A stretch of 33,011 bases of DNA from Lachnospiraceae bacterium (GTDB taxonomy: Bacteria > Bacillota > Clostridia > Lachnospirales > Lachnospiraceae). How positions within the stretch are numbered: position 1 is the first letter of the stretch; every line of letters starts with the position of its first letter. Location of the stretch: contig JAILRC010000073.1 in NCBI GenBank assembly GCA_024698485.1, positions 1 to 33,011 on the forward strand. The letters are read 5' to 3'. Below, in pieces: positions 16,350-24,527 of the stretch. The notes below the pieces were generated by a model that worked only from the letters and a program-made list of their open reading frames with translations, searched no databases and was not told the origin of the DNA. A program made the translations under genes and the position numbers.

Positions 16350-17948
16350 ATGAAGGTATTACTTAAAGCTGGAAAGTTGTATGACGGTTCGGGAAGCGAC
16401 CCTGTCATGGGCGATGTTCTGATCGAGGATGATAAGATCCTCGAAATTGGGTTGGACATCGATGAAAAAAGGGCGGACAAAGTGATAGATGTCCGAGGGA
16501 AATCAGTGGCTCCCGGGTTTATTGACGAGCATTCCCACAATGACTGGTTTGCCATCAAGAAGGATCCATTACCCTATTTTGAACCTTTCATCCGTCAGGG
16601 TATCACCACATTCATCACAGGAAACTGCGGAGTGTCGGAGATCGGATTTGAAAAGGACTGTGAATACATCGATAAGATGGGCGGAGGCTTGTTCTTTTTC
16701 AAGGACACTACAGGGGAATACGGGAATATCGGAGACTTTTTTGAGGCAATAGACAACAATTGCCCGGCAAACATTGCGGAACTGGTGGGACATTGCTCGG
16801 CAAGGGCAGCGGTATCGGGCTTTTCCAACAGGAAACTTACATCTGAGGAAGAGGAGAAGATGCTGGCTATTATAGAAGATAACCTTAAGAACGGGGCTGC
16901 GGGCGTTTCACTGGGGCTCATGTATGAGCCGGGATTATATGCAGACAAGGATGAACTCAGAAAAGTTGTTGAACTCTGTGTAAAATATGACAAGCCTCTA
17001 ACGGTACATCCCAGAGCCAATTCGGCCGTTTCCATGGCCTATCCGGAACTGCTGGGGCGTTCTCACATCTTAAGGGCTGTGGATGAACTGGTGGACATAT
17101 CAAAAGGCACCGATCTTAAACTGCAGTATTCCCATGCTATCTTCGTCGGAAGAAGATCTCTGAAGGATCAGCCCGAATTTCTTTCCATCATGGAAAAACT
17201 GAGAGCGGAAGGAGTAAGGGCTCAGTTCGACATATACAATGAACTTAAAGGTGTTTCGGTCATTACCGTCATTCTTCCCACCTGGTATCAGGGCATGAGC
17301 GAAGAGGAAAGAAAAAAGCCTCTTACCAAATTGAAATTAAGGCTCCTTATTAAAGCCACATCTCTCCTTCTGGGCTTCGGTTACGATGACATAGAAGTGG
17401 CATATATCGGCCCAGGCTACGAAAAATACGAGGGAAAGACCGTACATCAGCTGGCAAAGGAATATAAAAAGTCGGATCTGGACATGTATCTTCAGCTCTG
17501 CAAAGAGTCCAATTTCCAAGGACGAGTAAATATGGGACCCTACACTACTGAGGAGATCATCCATGATTTTGAGAAGAACGAACATTGCCTCTATATGACC
17601 GATGCATGGGTGGAAGAGCATGGCATACAAAATCCCGCCATTTACGACTGCTTCCCCAAATTCCTTCAGGATTCCCTTAAAGGAGAAGGAGACACATTGC
17701 CAAGGACCATAAACCGCATGACGGGAGCCACGGCTGACCGGTTCATGATAAAAAACAGAGGCTATCTGAAGACAGGATATTTCGCCGACATTACGGTCTT
17801 CGACGAGGAAGTCCTTAAGAATTCGGAAAGAGACAGAACCTGTTCCTTCGGTATCGACAGGGTTTTCATCAACGGTAAGGAAGTTTTTGCGAATGAAAAG
17901 ATCGATAAAGACCTTTTAAGAAACGCCGGAAGAGCCATAAGAGTATAA
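16350..17948 (+). CDS. N-acyl-D-amino-acid deacylase family amidohydrolase
   Basis: A 532-residue cytosolic amidohydrolase of the D-aminoacylase type, which releases D-amino acids from N-acyl derivatives; related members act on dihydropyrimidines or D-glutamates. Visible metal-site elements are PGFIDEHSHND (His61, His63), Cys92 in ITGNCGVSE (the bridging Cys of D-aminoacylases), a His in LTVHPRANS, another in LQYSHAIF, and Asp in YMTDAWVEEHG. NRMTGATADRF and YFADITVFDEE form the usual C-terminal end. AGGAGG lies 7 bases before the ATG, 27 bp after xth. Substrate cannot be read; a role in recycling peptidoglycan or racemised peptides is possible. Confidence 0.88.
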   Translation: MKVLLKAGKLYDGSGSDPVMGDVLIEDDKILEIGLDIDEKRADKVIDVRGKSVAPGFIDEHSHNDWFAIKKDPLPYFEPFIRQGITTFITGNCGVSEIGFEKDCEYIDKMGGGLFFFKDTTGEYGNIGDFFEAIDNNCPANIAELVGHCSARAAVSGFSNRKLTSEEEEKMLAIIEDNLKNGAAGVSLGLMYEPGLYADKDELRKVVELCVKYDKPLTVHPRANSAVSMAYPELLGRSHILRAVDELVDISKGTDLKLQYSHAIFVGRRSLKDQPEFLSIMEKLRAEGVRAQFDIYNELKGVSVITVILPTWYQGMSEEERKKPLTKLKLRLLIKATSLLLGFGYDDIEVAYIGPGYEKYEGKTVHQLAKEYKKSDLDMYLQLCKESNFQGRVNMGPYTTEEIIHDFEKNEHCLYMTDAWVEEHGIQNPAIYDCFPKFLQDSLKGEGDTLPRTINRMTGATADRFMIKNRGYLKTGYFADITVFDEEVLKNSERDRTCSFGIDRVFINGKEVFANEKIDKDLLRNAGRAIRV

Positions 17949-18021
17949 AAAAAGAACCACGGTTTATGGCCAATGTCATTAAGTTTACATTGAAAGCTTA
18001 AGTGACTGTCAAAAAATCAAC

Positions 18022-18064
18022 AAGAGCGATGGAGATATTTGTATCTTCAATCGCTCTTTTTTTT
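18022..18064 (+). terminator. Rho-independent terminator after the deacylase gene
   Basis: Stem AAGAGCGAT (18022-18030) with ATCGCTCTT (18050-18058), extended inside by GAGATA/TATCTTC, followed by a T8 run. It probably ends the alkD-xth-deacylase transcript. Just upstream, 17975-18006 forms another hairpin (GTCATTAAG with CTTAAGTGAC, one bulge) with no T tract. Confidence 0.88.
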
Positions 18065-18117
18065 CTGAACATCACAATAAGACAGACAAAAGGGTGACCG
18101 GAATTCTATTATGTTTC

Positions 18118-18146
18118 TTGCGAAGCATTTGGAAAAATGATATAAT
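18118..18146 (+). promoter_or_regulatory. Promoter of the phosphodiesterase gene
   Basis: TTGCGA (18118-18123), a 17-bp spacer with TG before the -10 box, and TATAAT (18141-18146), about 60 bp before the ATG. Confidence 0.75.
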
Positions 18147-18208
18147 CAAAGATACGCTTGATTTTGTTAAACGGCTTTTGATATGACATTTCTCAGTGAG
18201 GTTTATAT

Positions 18209-19441
18209 ATGGCTAAAAAGAAATGCCCTTACAATGTGATCCTTATTTCCGTGGATGCGGTGGCAAGTCCCGATGCGGAAAGCTTTCTTGCCCTTCCTGC
18301 TTTCAAGTATTTTACCGAGAGAGGGTGCTTCACGGATAATGTTAATACGATCTATCCCACCATCACATATCCCATCCACACTTCGGCCATTACGGGAAAG
18401 TACCCCGAAAGACATTCCATTGCCCACAATGAGCCATGGCAGCCGGATGTGAACGACAAGATGAGAAAATGGTACTGGGCGGTAAAGGACATAGGAACCC
18501 GGACACTTTGGCATGCGGCAAGAGAAAAGAAGTTGTCAGTAGCTTCACTTTTATGGCCTGTTTCGGGAAAAGCAACAGGCGTGATCAAATGGGATTTTCC
18601 GGAAGTACTTCCCCTTCCGGGAGAGGTACCTGTGATAAAGATGATGCAGTATGCATCGAAACTTTGGCTTGCCGTTACGGAACTCAGATACAGCAAGTTC
18701 AGGCAAGGTCTCGGCAGATGTTCCATGGATGATTACATGGCTCTGCTCTGTGAAAAACTTATTGAGAAGAAGAACTATCCCGACCTGATCACGGTGCACT
18801 TTGCCGATACCGACGACACCAGACACAACAAAGGCGTGGGAACGGAAGAGGACAAAGCTGCCATACTGCGTATGGACAGACGTGTACAGCGACTGATAGA
18901 TGCGGTAAAGAAACGTGGCATAGAGGACAGGACCGTTTTTGCGGTTATGAGCGATCACGGTCAGCAGAACATCGAAAAGGGATACATTCCCCTGGATGCG
19001 AAGCTTTGCGATGCGAAACTCGGAAGAGCTCAGTCCCTTGGAATGGGAGCGTACATTTATGCCGATGATCTTGAAAAGACAAGGACTTTTCTTGAAGAGA
19101 ACAGCAGTGAACTGCATATCAAGTACATACTGAAGAACGAAGAGCTGAGAAAGATCAGGGCACCCAGGGAAGTCGTCCTGGCGGTCCAGGCTGAGGACGG
19201 TTACGGATATGTGGACAGAAACTGTGAATGCGACCACTTGGGAGATCACGGCTTCGGACTTGAAGCACCGGGAGCCAAGACGCTTTTGTGGCTTGTGGGA
19301 GGACCTTTCAAAAAAGGTGTAAAGATCGGCGGGGCGGATATTGTGGACATAGCACCTACAATAGCCGAAGTGATGGGACTTGCCATGGATGATTGCGACG
19401 GGAAGGCAATTTCCGAGGCTTTTGAAAAGCCATTGGATTAA
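18209..19441 (+). CDS. Type I phosphodiesterase / nucleotide pyrophosphatase family protein
   Basis: A 410-residue alkaline-phosphatase superfamily enzyme. ILISVDAV gives the first metal Asp (Asp16), and TIYPTITYPIHTS carries the nucleophile, probably Thr53 by comparison with nucleotide pyrophosphatases. HFADTDDTRHN supplies Asp/His ligands, followed by VMSDHGQ and DHLGDHGFG near the C terminus. VDIAPTIAEVMGL is the usual closing motif. No signal peptide is present, whereas most relatives are secreted or membrane-bound, so it should act on cytosolic phosphodiesters or phosphonates. The start follows AGTGAGG. The gene stands alone with its own promoter. Confidence 0.88.
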   Translation: MAKKKCPYNVILISVDAVASPDAESFLALPAFKYFTERGCFTDNVNTIYPTITYPIHTSAITGKYPERHSIAHNEPWQPDVNDKMRKWYWAVKDIGTRTLWHAAREKKLSVASLLWPVSGKATGVIKWDFPEVLPLPGEVPVIKMMQYASKLWLAVTELRYSKFRQGLGRCSMDDYMALLCEKLIEKKNYPDLITVHFADTDDTRHNKGVGTEEDKAAILRMDRRVQRLIDAVKKRGIEDRTVFAVMSDHGQQNIEKGYIPLDAKLCDAKLGRAQSLGMGAYIYADDLEKTRTFLEENSSELHIKYILKNEELRKIRAPREVVLAVQAEDGYGYVDRNCECDHLGDHGFGLEAPGAKTLLWLVGGPFKKGVKIGGADIVDIAPTIAEVMGLAMDDCDGKAISEAFEKPLD

Positions 19442-19541
19442 CATAAAAATACCTTTTTTTTGCAAAATATTACTGATATTTTGAAATCGGTACGGCCCCT
19501 TTACGAACAGCAGCATTAAGAAAAGATAAAGAGGATTGTTT

Positions 19542-21293
19542 ATGTTTAGGATCAAAGATCACAAAAAAATAGTCTTTGCGCTTGTTTTCTGCCTTCTGGC
19601 AGTGGCTGTGGGCGCAGTTTCGGAATATGCCTACGGCGCGTCTACTTTTTCCGTGGACAGGAACACGAGTAAGACGAAGGACGCTAAGAGCAGCAAATAC
19701 TACCAAGGAAGTCCTGCCAATGACAGAGGTCTGGAAAACTGGGCCTACTGGTCTCAGGGCGGATCAAAGTACTACAAGATGGCCAACTGGGGCTGTCATA
19801 TAGTTGCCTATTCCAAACTTTTATCGGAAGTGGGCTGTGATCTTCCCGCAGGTTTCGATCCGGATTATCTTTTGAAATGGGGACAGTCCACAAAATTTAA
19901 CGGCAGGGATGTTTTTGTTTATTCCGGCCTTGGTGAGAGTAATGTGGCGGGCGTTGCACAGATGCCCTGTGTATATGCGGCTTCCAGAGGATTTAGGCTT
20001 GAACTTTTGGGAAGTAGCGACAATCCGGGAGTCAGACTGCCGGGTAATGCCAATGCATCCGGGTATGCCGAAAAAAGAGCAAACAGAGTAAAACAGGCCG
20101 ACAAGATCATGAAGTACCTTAATCAAGGCTACTACGTCATTTTGGGCTGTTCTGCTCATTTTACATATGTTTTACGGGAGGAGAGCCTGGCTGCGGGAAC
20201 ACCCGTGATCAGTGACTCCAGATCCGTAAGTTATGCTTCTTCTCTTGTTGAAAACTTTATTGATTACAAGGGCTGGTCGGATCCGCCGAACTACACCGTA
20301 ATGTATGTTTACAGGGCAAGTACGCCCAAGGCTCCCACACCCACGCCCCTGCCTCTTTCCTACGGTACGGTGACTCTCGGGCTGCAGTCTACGGGAGAGT
20401 ATGGCGACAGCATCACCATGAACGTGGGAGATTCCGCGTTGATGGGCTTTAAGGGCGCTGTGGGCTATTCCAGGGATACTGACGGTCAGACCACAGAGTG
20501 GGTGAGTGAAAACCCCAAGGTTGCGACGGTGGAGACCAACGGTCGCATTACTGCTTTGAAATTCGGTAATACAAAGATCAGATTCACTGTTACCGTTAAG
20601 GCTACCAACACCATTTATAGCGGCGAAGTTGCAGTGAGCATCAGATATCCCGCCACACCAACACCTACGCCCATACCGGCCGTCAAGCTTGATATAAGTC
20701 TCAATACGCTTACGAAAGAACTGGATATGGTGGAAGGGGACAGTTTCGATCTGGATTCACTGAACATCGGCTCCCAGATCGCGGAGGACACGGAAGTGAC
20801 CTGGTCCTCGGCTTCCGAGACGGTGGTTTCCGTTATGGACGGTCACATCATAAAGGCTTTAAGGGCAGGCACCTGTCCCATACGCTGCATTGCCATAGAC
20901 AATGAGAGCGGTGAGAGATATGAAGGCAAATTCACGGTGAACGTTACAAAACTGACTCTTGAAGTGATGCTGTCAAGAATGGACAATCTCTATGACATGG
21001 TTACCTTCATGATGGCAAACGCCATATATGACGACAACGTGACAGCGGACTATGTCTATGACACAAAGGTTCAGCTTTTGTCCCGGGGACCCGAGGATAT
21101 TAAGGAAATGGAAAAAATGTCAAAGGTCATCGTGGCTGTTCCCACCCTCTGGAACATTACCGATTTTGAGGAACTCATGAACACGGATTTCGTACAGGAA
21201 CAGCTGTCTTCAGGTGTTTCCTTCATCAGAAACGGTTACGTTTCCGTAAAGAAAAACAATGATTACTATTTTATATTTGCGGATCTGAGTTGA
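19542..21293 (+). CDS. Secreted C39-like cysteine peptidase with Ig-like domains
   Basis: A 583-residue exported protein. A signal peptide (about residues 1-33) ends near AYGAS. Residues of about 55-255 resemble the C39-type papain-like fold: NWGCHIVAYSKLL holds the candidate catalytic Cys85, and CSAHFTYVLREE holds His206, followed by PVISDSRS as the Asp region. A Pro/Thr linker (APTPTPLP) leads to a bacterial Ig-like module (EWVSENPKVATVETNGRI). A second linker and a second Ig-like module (SETVVSVMDGHIIKALRAG) follow, then a C-terminal helical segment I do not recognise. ATG at 19542 has AGAGGA 6 bases upstream; a TTG at 19536 overlaps that site. Peptidase activity is inferred from two motifs only; an inactive binding domain is possible. 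Confidence 0.7.
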   Translation: MFRIKDHKKIVFALVFCLLAVAVGAVSEYAYGASTFSVDRNTSKTKDAKSSKYYQGSPANDRGLENWAYWSQGGSKYYKMANWGCHIVAYSKLLSEVGCDLPAGFDPDYLLKWGQSTKFNGRDVFVYSGLGESNVAGVAQMPCVYAASRGFRLELLGSSDNPGVRLPGNANASGYAEKRANRVKQADKIMKYLNQGYYVILGCSAHFTYVLREESLAAGTPVISDSRSVSYASSLVENFIDYKGWSDPPNYTVMYVYRASTPKAPTPTPLPLSYGTVTLGLQSTGEYGDSITMNVGDSALMGFKGAVGYSRDTDGQTTEWVSENPKVATVETNGRITALKFGNTKIRFTVTVKATNTIYSGEVAVSIRYPATPTPTPIPAVKLDISLNTLTKELDMVEGDSFDLDSLNIGSQIAEDTEVTWSSASETVVSVMDGHIIKALRAGTCPIRCIAIDNESGERYEGKFTVNVTKLTLEVMLSRMDNLYDMVTFMMANAIYDDNVTADYVYDTKVQLLSRGPEDIKEMEKMSKVIVAVPTLWNITDFEELMNTDFVQEQLSSGVSFIRNGYVSVKKNNDYYFIFADLS

Positions 21294-21321
21294 TCTCGTG
21301 TGTTTTTTTCTGTTTTTGTAT

Positions 21322-21351
21322 TTGACTTTTTATGGTAAATGTGTGTATAAT
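21322..21351 (+). promoter_or_regulatory. Promoter of the structured RNA upstream of lysA
   Basis: TTGACT (21322-21327), an 18-bp spacer and TATAAT (21346-21351). Transcription should begin near 21358-21362, just at a small hairpin (TGTGA/TCACA). Confidence 0.78.
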
Positions 21352-21358
21352 CAATACT

Positions 21359-21522
21359 GTGATAGGATGAATCACATTTAAAACGATATTCCCTCATCGG
21401 AATTGGTTTGGATAATGCGTCTACGGAGTGACGGCAGGTCGTGTGCCAAGACGATGGGAATAAAATACATTTTGGTTTACGTCGAATTTCAGCTTATGCA
21501 GGGGATTCGGCGTTTTCTTTTT
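21359..21522 (+). ncRNA. Unassigned structured RNA or riboswitch-like leader before lysA
   Basis: About 160 nt without a plausible gene. It has a long-range closing stem, TATTCC (21387-21392) plus CATCG (21395-21399) pairing with CGATG plus GGAATA (21452-21462), interrupted only by a CT bulge. TTGG (21403-21406) can pair with CCAA (21446-21449) inside it, and CGTC/GACG (21418-21421, 21430-21433) forms an inner hairpin. An alternative local hairpin ATTCC/GGAAT competes with the closing stem. A strong promoter precedes it and an intrinsic terminator follows. It is therefore either a terminated small RNA or an attenuating leader of lysA. I do not see the conserved elements of the lysine riboswitch or of a T-box, and I cannot assign it to a known class. 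Confidence 0.6.
21479..21522 (+). terminator. Intrinsic terminator ending the leader RNA
   Basis: Stem ACGTCGAAT (21479-21487) with ATTCGGCGT (21505-21513), nine pairs including one G-U, 17-nt loop, then TTTTCTTTTT. It lies 125 bp before the lysA start, so it would cut off transcripts from the promoter at 21322 before they reach lysA. Confidence 0.85.
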
Positions 21523-21588
21523 ACACGGATGCGAGTTGGATCTCAAACGGTAACCTGAACAGACGATGGGGTGATTCTACTGCCCCAC

Positions 21589-21617
21589 TTGACAAATTTA
21601 ATTCGATGGTGTAAAAA
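21589..21617 (+). promoter_or_regulatory. Possible lysA-proximal promoter
   Basis: TTGACA (21589-21594), a 17-bp spacer and TAAAAA (21612-21617). It lies beyond the terminator and would give lysA a leader of only about 20 nt. The -10 box is weaker than consensus. If active, lysA does not depend on readthrough of the upstream RNA. Confidence 0.5.
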
Positions 21618-21646
21618 TAGTTATATTTTTTTGGAAGGTGCGGCTT

Positions 21647-22939
21647 ATGAACAGAAAATTTGAAACCAACTCAAAGGGACATCTTGTCCTGGGCGGTGTG
21701 GACGCAGTGGAACTGGCAAAAGAATACGGAACTCCGCTCTACGTTATGGAAGAGAACACCATTCTTTCGGCAATGAGAGAATACAAGGCATCCGTTGACA
21801 GATTTTATAACGGTAACGGGCTCATATGCTTCGCATCAAAAGCGTTCTCCTGCAAAGAGATCTACAGGATAGCAATGCGCGAAGGCTTGGGAACCGATGT
21901 GGTTTCGGGGGGAGAACTCTACACGGCTCTTTCGGTGGGCTTTCCTGCGGAGAAGATATGTTTCCACGGAAACAATAAATCCGATAAGGAACTTGAATAT
22001 GCGGTGACTTCCGGAGTGGGAAGGATCGTAGTGGATAATGCCGAAGAACTGGAAAGACTTTCGAAGATCGCCAAGAAACTCGGAAAAACGGCTCCTGTAA
22101 TGATCAGAGTTAAACCCGGTGTGGATGCCCATACCCACAACTTCATCATGACGGGCCAGATAGATTCGAAATTCGGTTTTGCCCTTGAAACAGGCGAAGC
22201 CATGGACATAGTCAAAAAAACACTTGATACCCCCGATGTTCGTCTTGTGGGCATACATTGTCACATCGGCTCTCAGATCCATGAAATGCTTCCTTTTACG
22301 GAAACGGCAAAGATAATGATGAAGTTCATAGCCGATGTTAAAAAGGAAACAGGAGCGGAGCTTGACGAACTGAACCTGGGAGGCGGTTTTGGTATCATAT
22401 ACACGGACGAAGATAAGAGGATCGAATATCTTTCTTACATGGAGGCGGTTTCAAAAGTCATCCATGAATGTGCCGATAGCATGAAACTGAAACTTCCTTT
22501 CATACTCATGGAGCCCGGCCGCAGCATTGTGGGCGAAGCGGGAACCACCCTTTATACGGTGGGAGCGGTAAAGACTATTCCCAAAATCAGGACCTATGTA
22601 TCCGTTGACGGCGGAATGTTTGACAATCCCCGCTACATCCTTTACGGTGCAAAGTACGATTTTCTTCTTGCCAACAAGGCAGATAAGCCCGCAGACAGAA
22701 AAGTCACGGTTGCCGGCAAGTGCTGCGAGAGCGGAGATCTTTTGGGAGAAAATGTAGAACTGGGAAATGCTGAGAGCGGAGACATTTGTGCCGTATTCTC
22801 CACAGGTGCCTATAATTACTCCATGTCTTCAAACTACAACAGAAATGTGATCCCTCCCGTTGTCTTTGTAAAGGACGGAAAGTCTAGAGTTGTTGTAAAG
22901 CCTCAGACCTATGAAGATCTTGTGAGAAACGATATATAA
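21647..22939 (+). CDS. lysA: Diaminopimelate decarboxylase
   Basis: Converts meso-diaminopimelate to L-lysine, the last step of lysine synthesis, with pyridoxal phosphate. The cofactor Lys65 is in CFASKAFS. HCHIGSQ, NLGGGFGI and EPGRSIVGEAG are the phosphate and substrate segments, YVSVDGGMFDNPRYILYGA follows, and CCESGDLL plus FSTGAYNYSMSSNYNR form the C-terminal active-site residues from the partner subunit. At 430 residues it is of normal length. The ATG at 21647 follows GGAAGG by 8 bases; the GTG at 21638 overlaps that ribosome site and is unlikely. No other lysine genes are nearby. Confidence 0.96.
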   Translation: MNRKFETNSKGHLVLGGVDAVELAKEYGTPLYVMEENTILSAMREYKASVDRFYNGNGLICFASKAFSCKEIYRIAMREGLGTDVVSGGELYTALSVGFPAEKICFHGNNKSDKELEYAVTSGVGRIVVDNAEELERLSKIAKKLGKTAPVMIRVKPGVDAHTHNFIMTGQIDSKFGFALETGEAMDIVKKTLDTPDVRLVGIHCHIGSQIHEMLPFTETAKIMMKFIADVKKETGAELDELNLGGGFGIIYTDEDKRIEYLSYMEAVSKVIHECADSMKLKLPFILMEPGRSIVGEAGTTLYTVGAVKTIPKIRTYVSVDGGMFDNPRYILYGAKYDFLLANKADKPADRKVTVAGKCCESGDLLGENVELGNAESGDICAVFSTGAYNYSMSSNYNRNVIPPVVFVKDGKSRVVVKPQTYEDLVRNDI

Positions 22940-22969
22940 AAAAATTGGACCCGAGGGTCCAATTTTTTT
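22938..22969. terminator. Bidirectional terminator between lysA and the convergent gene
   Basis: ATTGGACC (22944-22951) with GGTCCAAT (22956-22963), CGAG loop, flanked by A7 on the left and T7 on the right, so it works on both strands. It overlaps the end of lysA and lies 8 bp from the stop of the minus-strand gene. Confidence 0.92.
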
Positions 22970-22976
22970 GGATTCT

Positions 22977-23267
22977 TTATTCTGTGAATTCATATCTTTT
23001 GTGGATCTTGTCTTCTCCGCACACCTGTCTGGTGCCGTCCTCATCCGTGATGATGTAGTCCCCAACGCCTATGAAAGTGCGTCCGCGTCTGTGGAGAATG
23101 TAGGGACAGACAATGTCTCCGTTGGGGCGTTCCAGCTTTACAAGGGAGTCGGTGACGATCCATCCGTCGGTCACAACATCGGAGAAAAGTTCAAAGCCGT
23201 CTTCAAGACCTTTATCGGGTTCATATCTTACAATATCTGTTTCAATTGCTGTTCTGATCGCTTTCAT
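22977..23267 (-). CDS. Small PGDYG-like protein of unknown function
   Basis: A 96-residue acidic cytosolic protein. The C-terminal half, RTFIGVGDYIITDEDGTRQVCGEDKIHKRYEF in outline, resembles the PGDYG domain found in small bacterial and phage proteins: a G-DYI turn, a D-G hairpin, then a conserved F/Y. The N-terminal MKAIRTAIETDIVRYEPDKGLEDGFELF is not distinctive. AGGAGG precedes the ATG. It faces lysA across a shared terminator. Function is unknown and the domain link is by eye. Confidence 0.75.
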   Translation of the reverse strand: MKAIRTAIETDIVRYEPDKGLEDGFELFSDVVTDGWIVTDSLVKLERPNGDIVCPYILHRRGRTFIGVGDYIITDEDGTRQVCGEDKIHKRYEFTE

Positions 23268-23360
23268 AGGGCACCTCCTTTATTATTCATCTGAATAAAA
23301 TAATTTACAGGGTTTTGTATATTATATATCGGCACGTGGCCGAGGATAGTTTAAGAACTC

Positions 23361-24518
23361 TTATGACAGGGCTTCCAAGATGGCTTCTCCGGAGGCTTTG
23401 ACGCTTCCGCTCACCATTTCGGGCTTTCCGCCGCCCCTGGCATTGATCGCTGCCAGTTTTTTCTGGACTTCCCTGCAGTCCGCGGTCTTGCTTCCGATGA
23501 AGTAGGTCCAGCCTTCTTCCTCGCTTCCGGAGAAGAAGGAGCATATGCCTTCGTGCTTTTCCATGAGCCGGTTCAGAACCGTTCTCATGATGAAAGAGTC
23601 GGTCTTTTCCTTAAAGACGGTAACGTCTCTCTGAGTTTCGGGTATGGATGAAAGCTCGTTTAAAAGCAGTTCCTGCTTCGCATTGGCAAGTTTTGTACTG
23701 AGACTCTGGATCTCAGTTTTCATGGCAAGGATGTTGTCTTTTAGGTTTTCTCGCCCTGTGGTCATGACTTCCGTAAGTGAATCAATGAGGAGCAGGCTTT
23801 CACGGAAGTAGTCCATTGCCCTTTCTCCGCAAAGGATGTGCAGACGGACGCCGCCTTTGTAATTCTGAAGGCGGATGACCTTTAATATGCCGATCTCACC
23901 TGTCCGGCCCACATGGGGAGCGCAGCAGGCACAGCAGTCGTAATCGGGGATGGTGACGATCCTTACGGCTCCCGTCAGTTCCTTTTTGCAGCGGTAATCT
24001 ATTTCCGCAAGCTTCTCGGGAGAGGGATACTCTTTGATGATCTTTATGTTGTTGAAGATGGCCTCGTTGGCCTTTTTTTCAAGGAGTACAATGTCCTCGG
24101 GGGTGAGAACGCCGTCATAGTCCATGGTCACGGAGTTGTCGCTCAGGTGGAAGCCCACATTGTTGAAACCGTAGATCGAATGGACAAGACCGGAAAAAAT
24201 GTGTTCGCCCGAATGCTGCTGCATGTTGCTGAAACGGTGTTTGAAATCGATGAGACCGTGAACGTTGTCCCCGGGCAGCACATGCTCAAGACAATAGTGG
24301 GTGATGACATTGCCGCTGATCTGAACATCGATGACGTCACGACCGTTTATCACGCCTTTGTCTGGAGTCTGGCCCCCTTCCTCGGGGAAGAAGAGAGTAC
24401 GGTCAAGAACCACGGCCCAACAGTCCGTGCCGTTTCTTTTGGCCGGTTCGCTGCTGATGACGGTGGCTTCGAAACCAACGGCATAGGCATCGACGTCATA
24501 AAGTTTTATTGTTTCCAT
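23361..24518 (-). CDS. AlaX-type alanyl-tRNA editing protein with DHHA1 domain
   Basis: A free-standing editing enzyme that hydrolyses Ser (or Gly) wrongly attached to tRNA-Ala. It matches the editing half of AlaRS: FFPEEGGQ near the N terminus, zinc ligands in QQHSGEH (about residues 100-106) and CCAPHVGRTGEIG (about 198-210). A coiled region follows (about 260-300), then a DHHA1-type C terminus with ARGGGKPEMVSGS. It lacks the aminoacylation domain, and 385 residues fits the long AlaX class with DHHA1. AGGAAAG precedes the start. The gene begins 9 bp after the HAD phosphatase gene, so they are cotranscribed. Confidence 0.9.
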   Translation of the reverse strand: METIKLYDVDAYAVGFEATVISSEPAKRNGTDCWAVVLDRTLFFPEEGGQTPDKGVINGRDVIDVQISGNVITHYCLEHVLPGDNVHGLIDFKHRFSNMQQHSGEHIFSGLVHSIYGFNNVGFHLSDNSVTMDYDGVLTPEDIVLLEKKANEAIFNNIKIIKEYPSPEKLAEIDYRCKKELTGAVRIVTIPDYDCCACCAPHVGRTGEIGILKVIRLQNYKGGVRLHILCGERAMDYFRESLLLIDSLTEVMTTGRENLKDNILAMKTEIQSLSTKLANAKQELLLNELSSIPETQRDVTVFKEKTDSFIMRTVLNRLMEKHEGICSFFSGSEEEGWTYFIGSKTADCREVQKKLAAINARGGGKPEMVSGSVKASGEAILEALS

Positions 24519-24527
24519 TTTCTTTCC

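Noticed and set aside
21355..21646. Lysine riboswitch or T-box before lysA
   Set aside because: I could not find the L-box conserved blocks or the T-box AGGGTGG-ACCGCG motif. The TGGATAATGC string recalls the TPP element, but the CTGAGA half is missing.
23330..23347. Terminator after alaX
   Set aside because: A five-pair TCGGC/GCCGA hairpin is present but no T tract follows on the minus strand.
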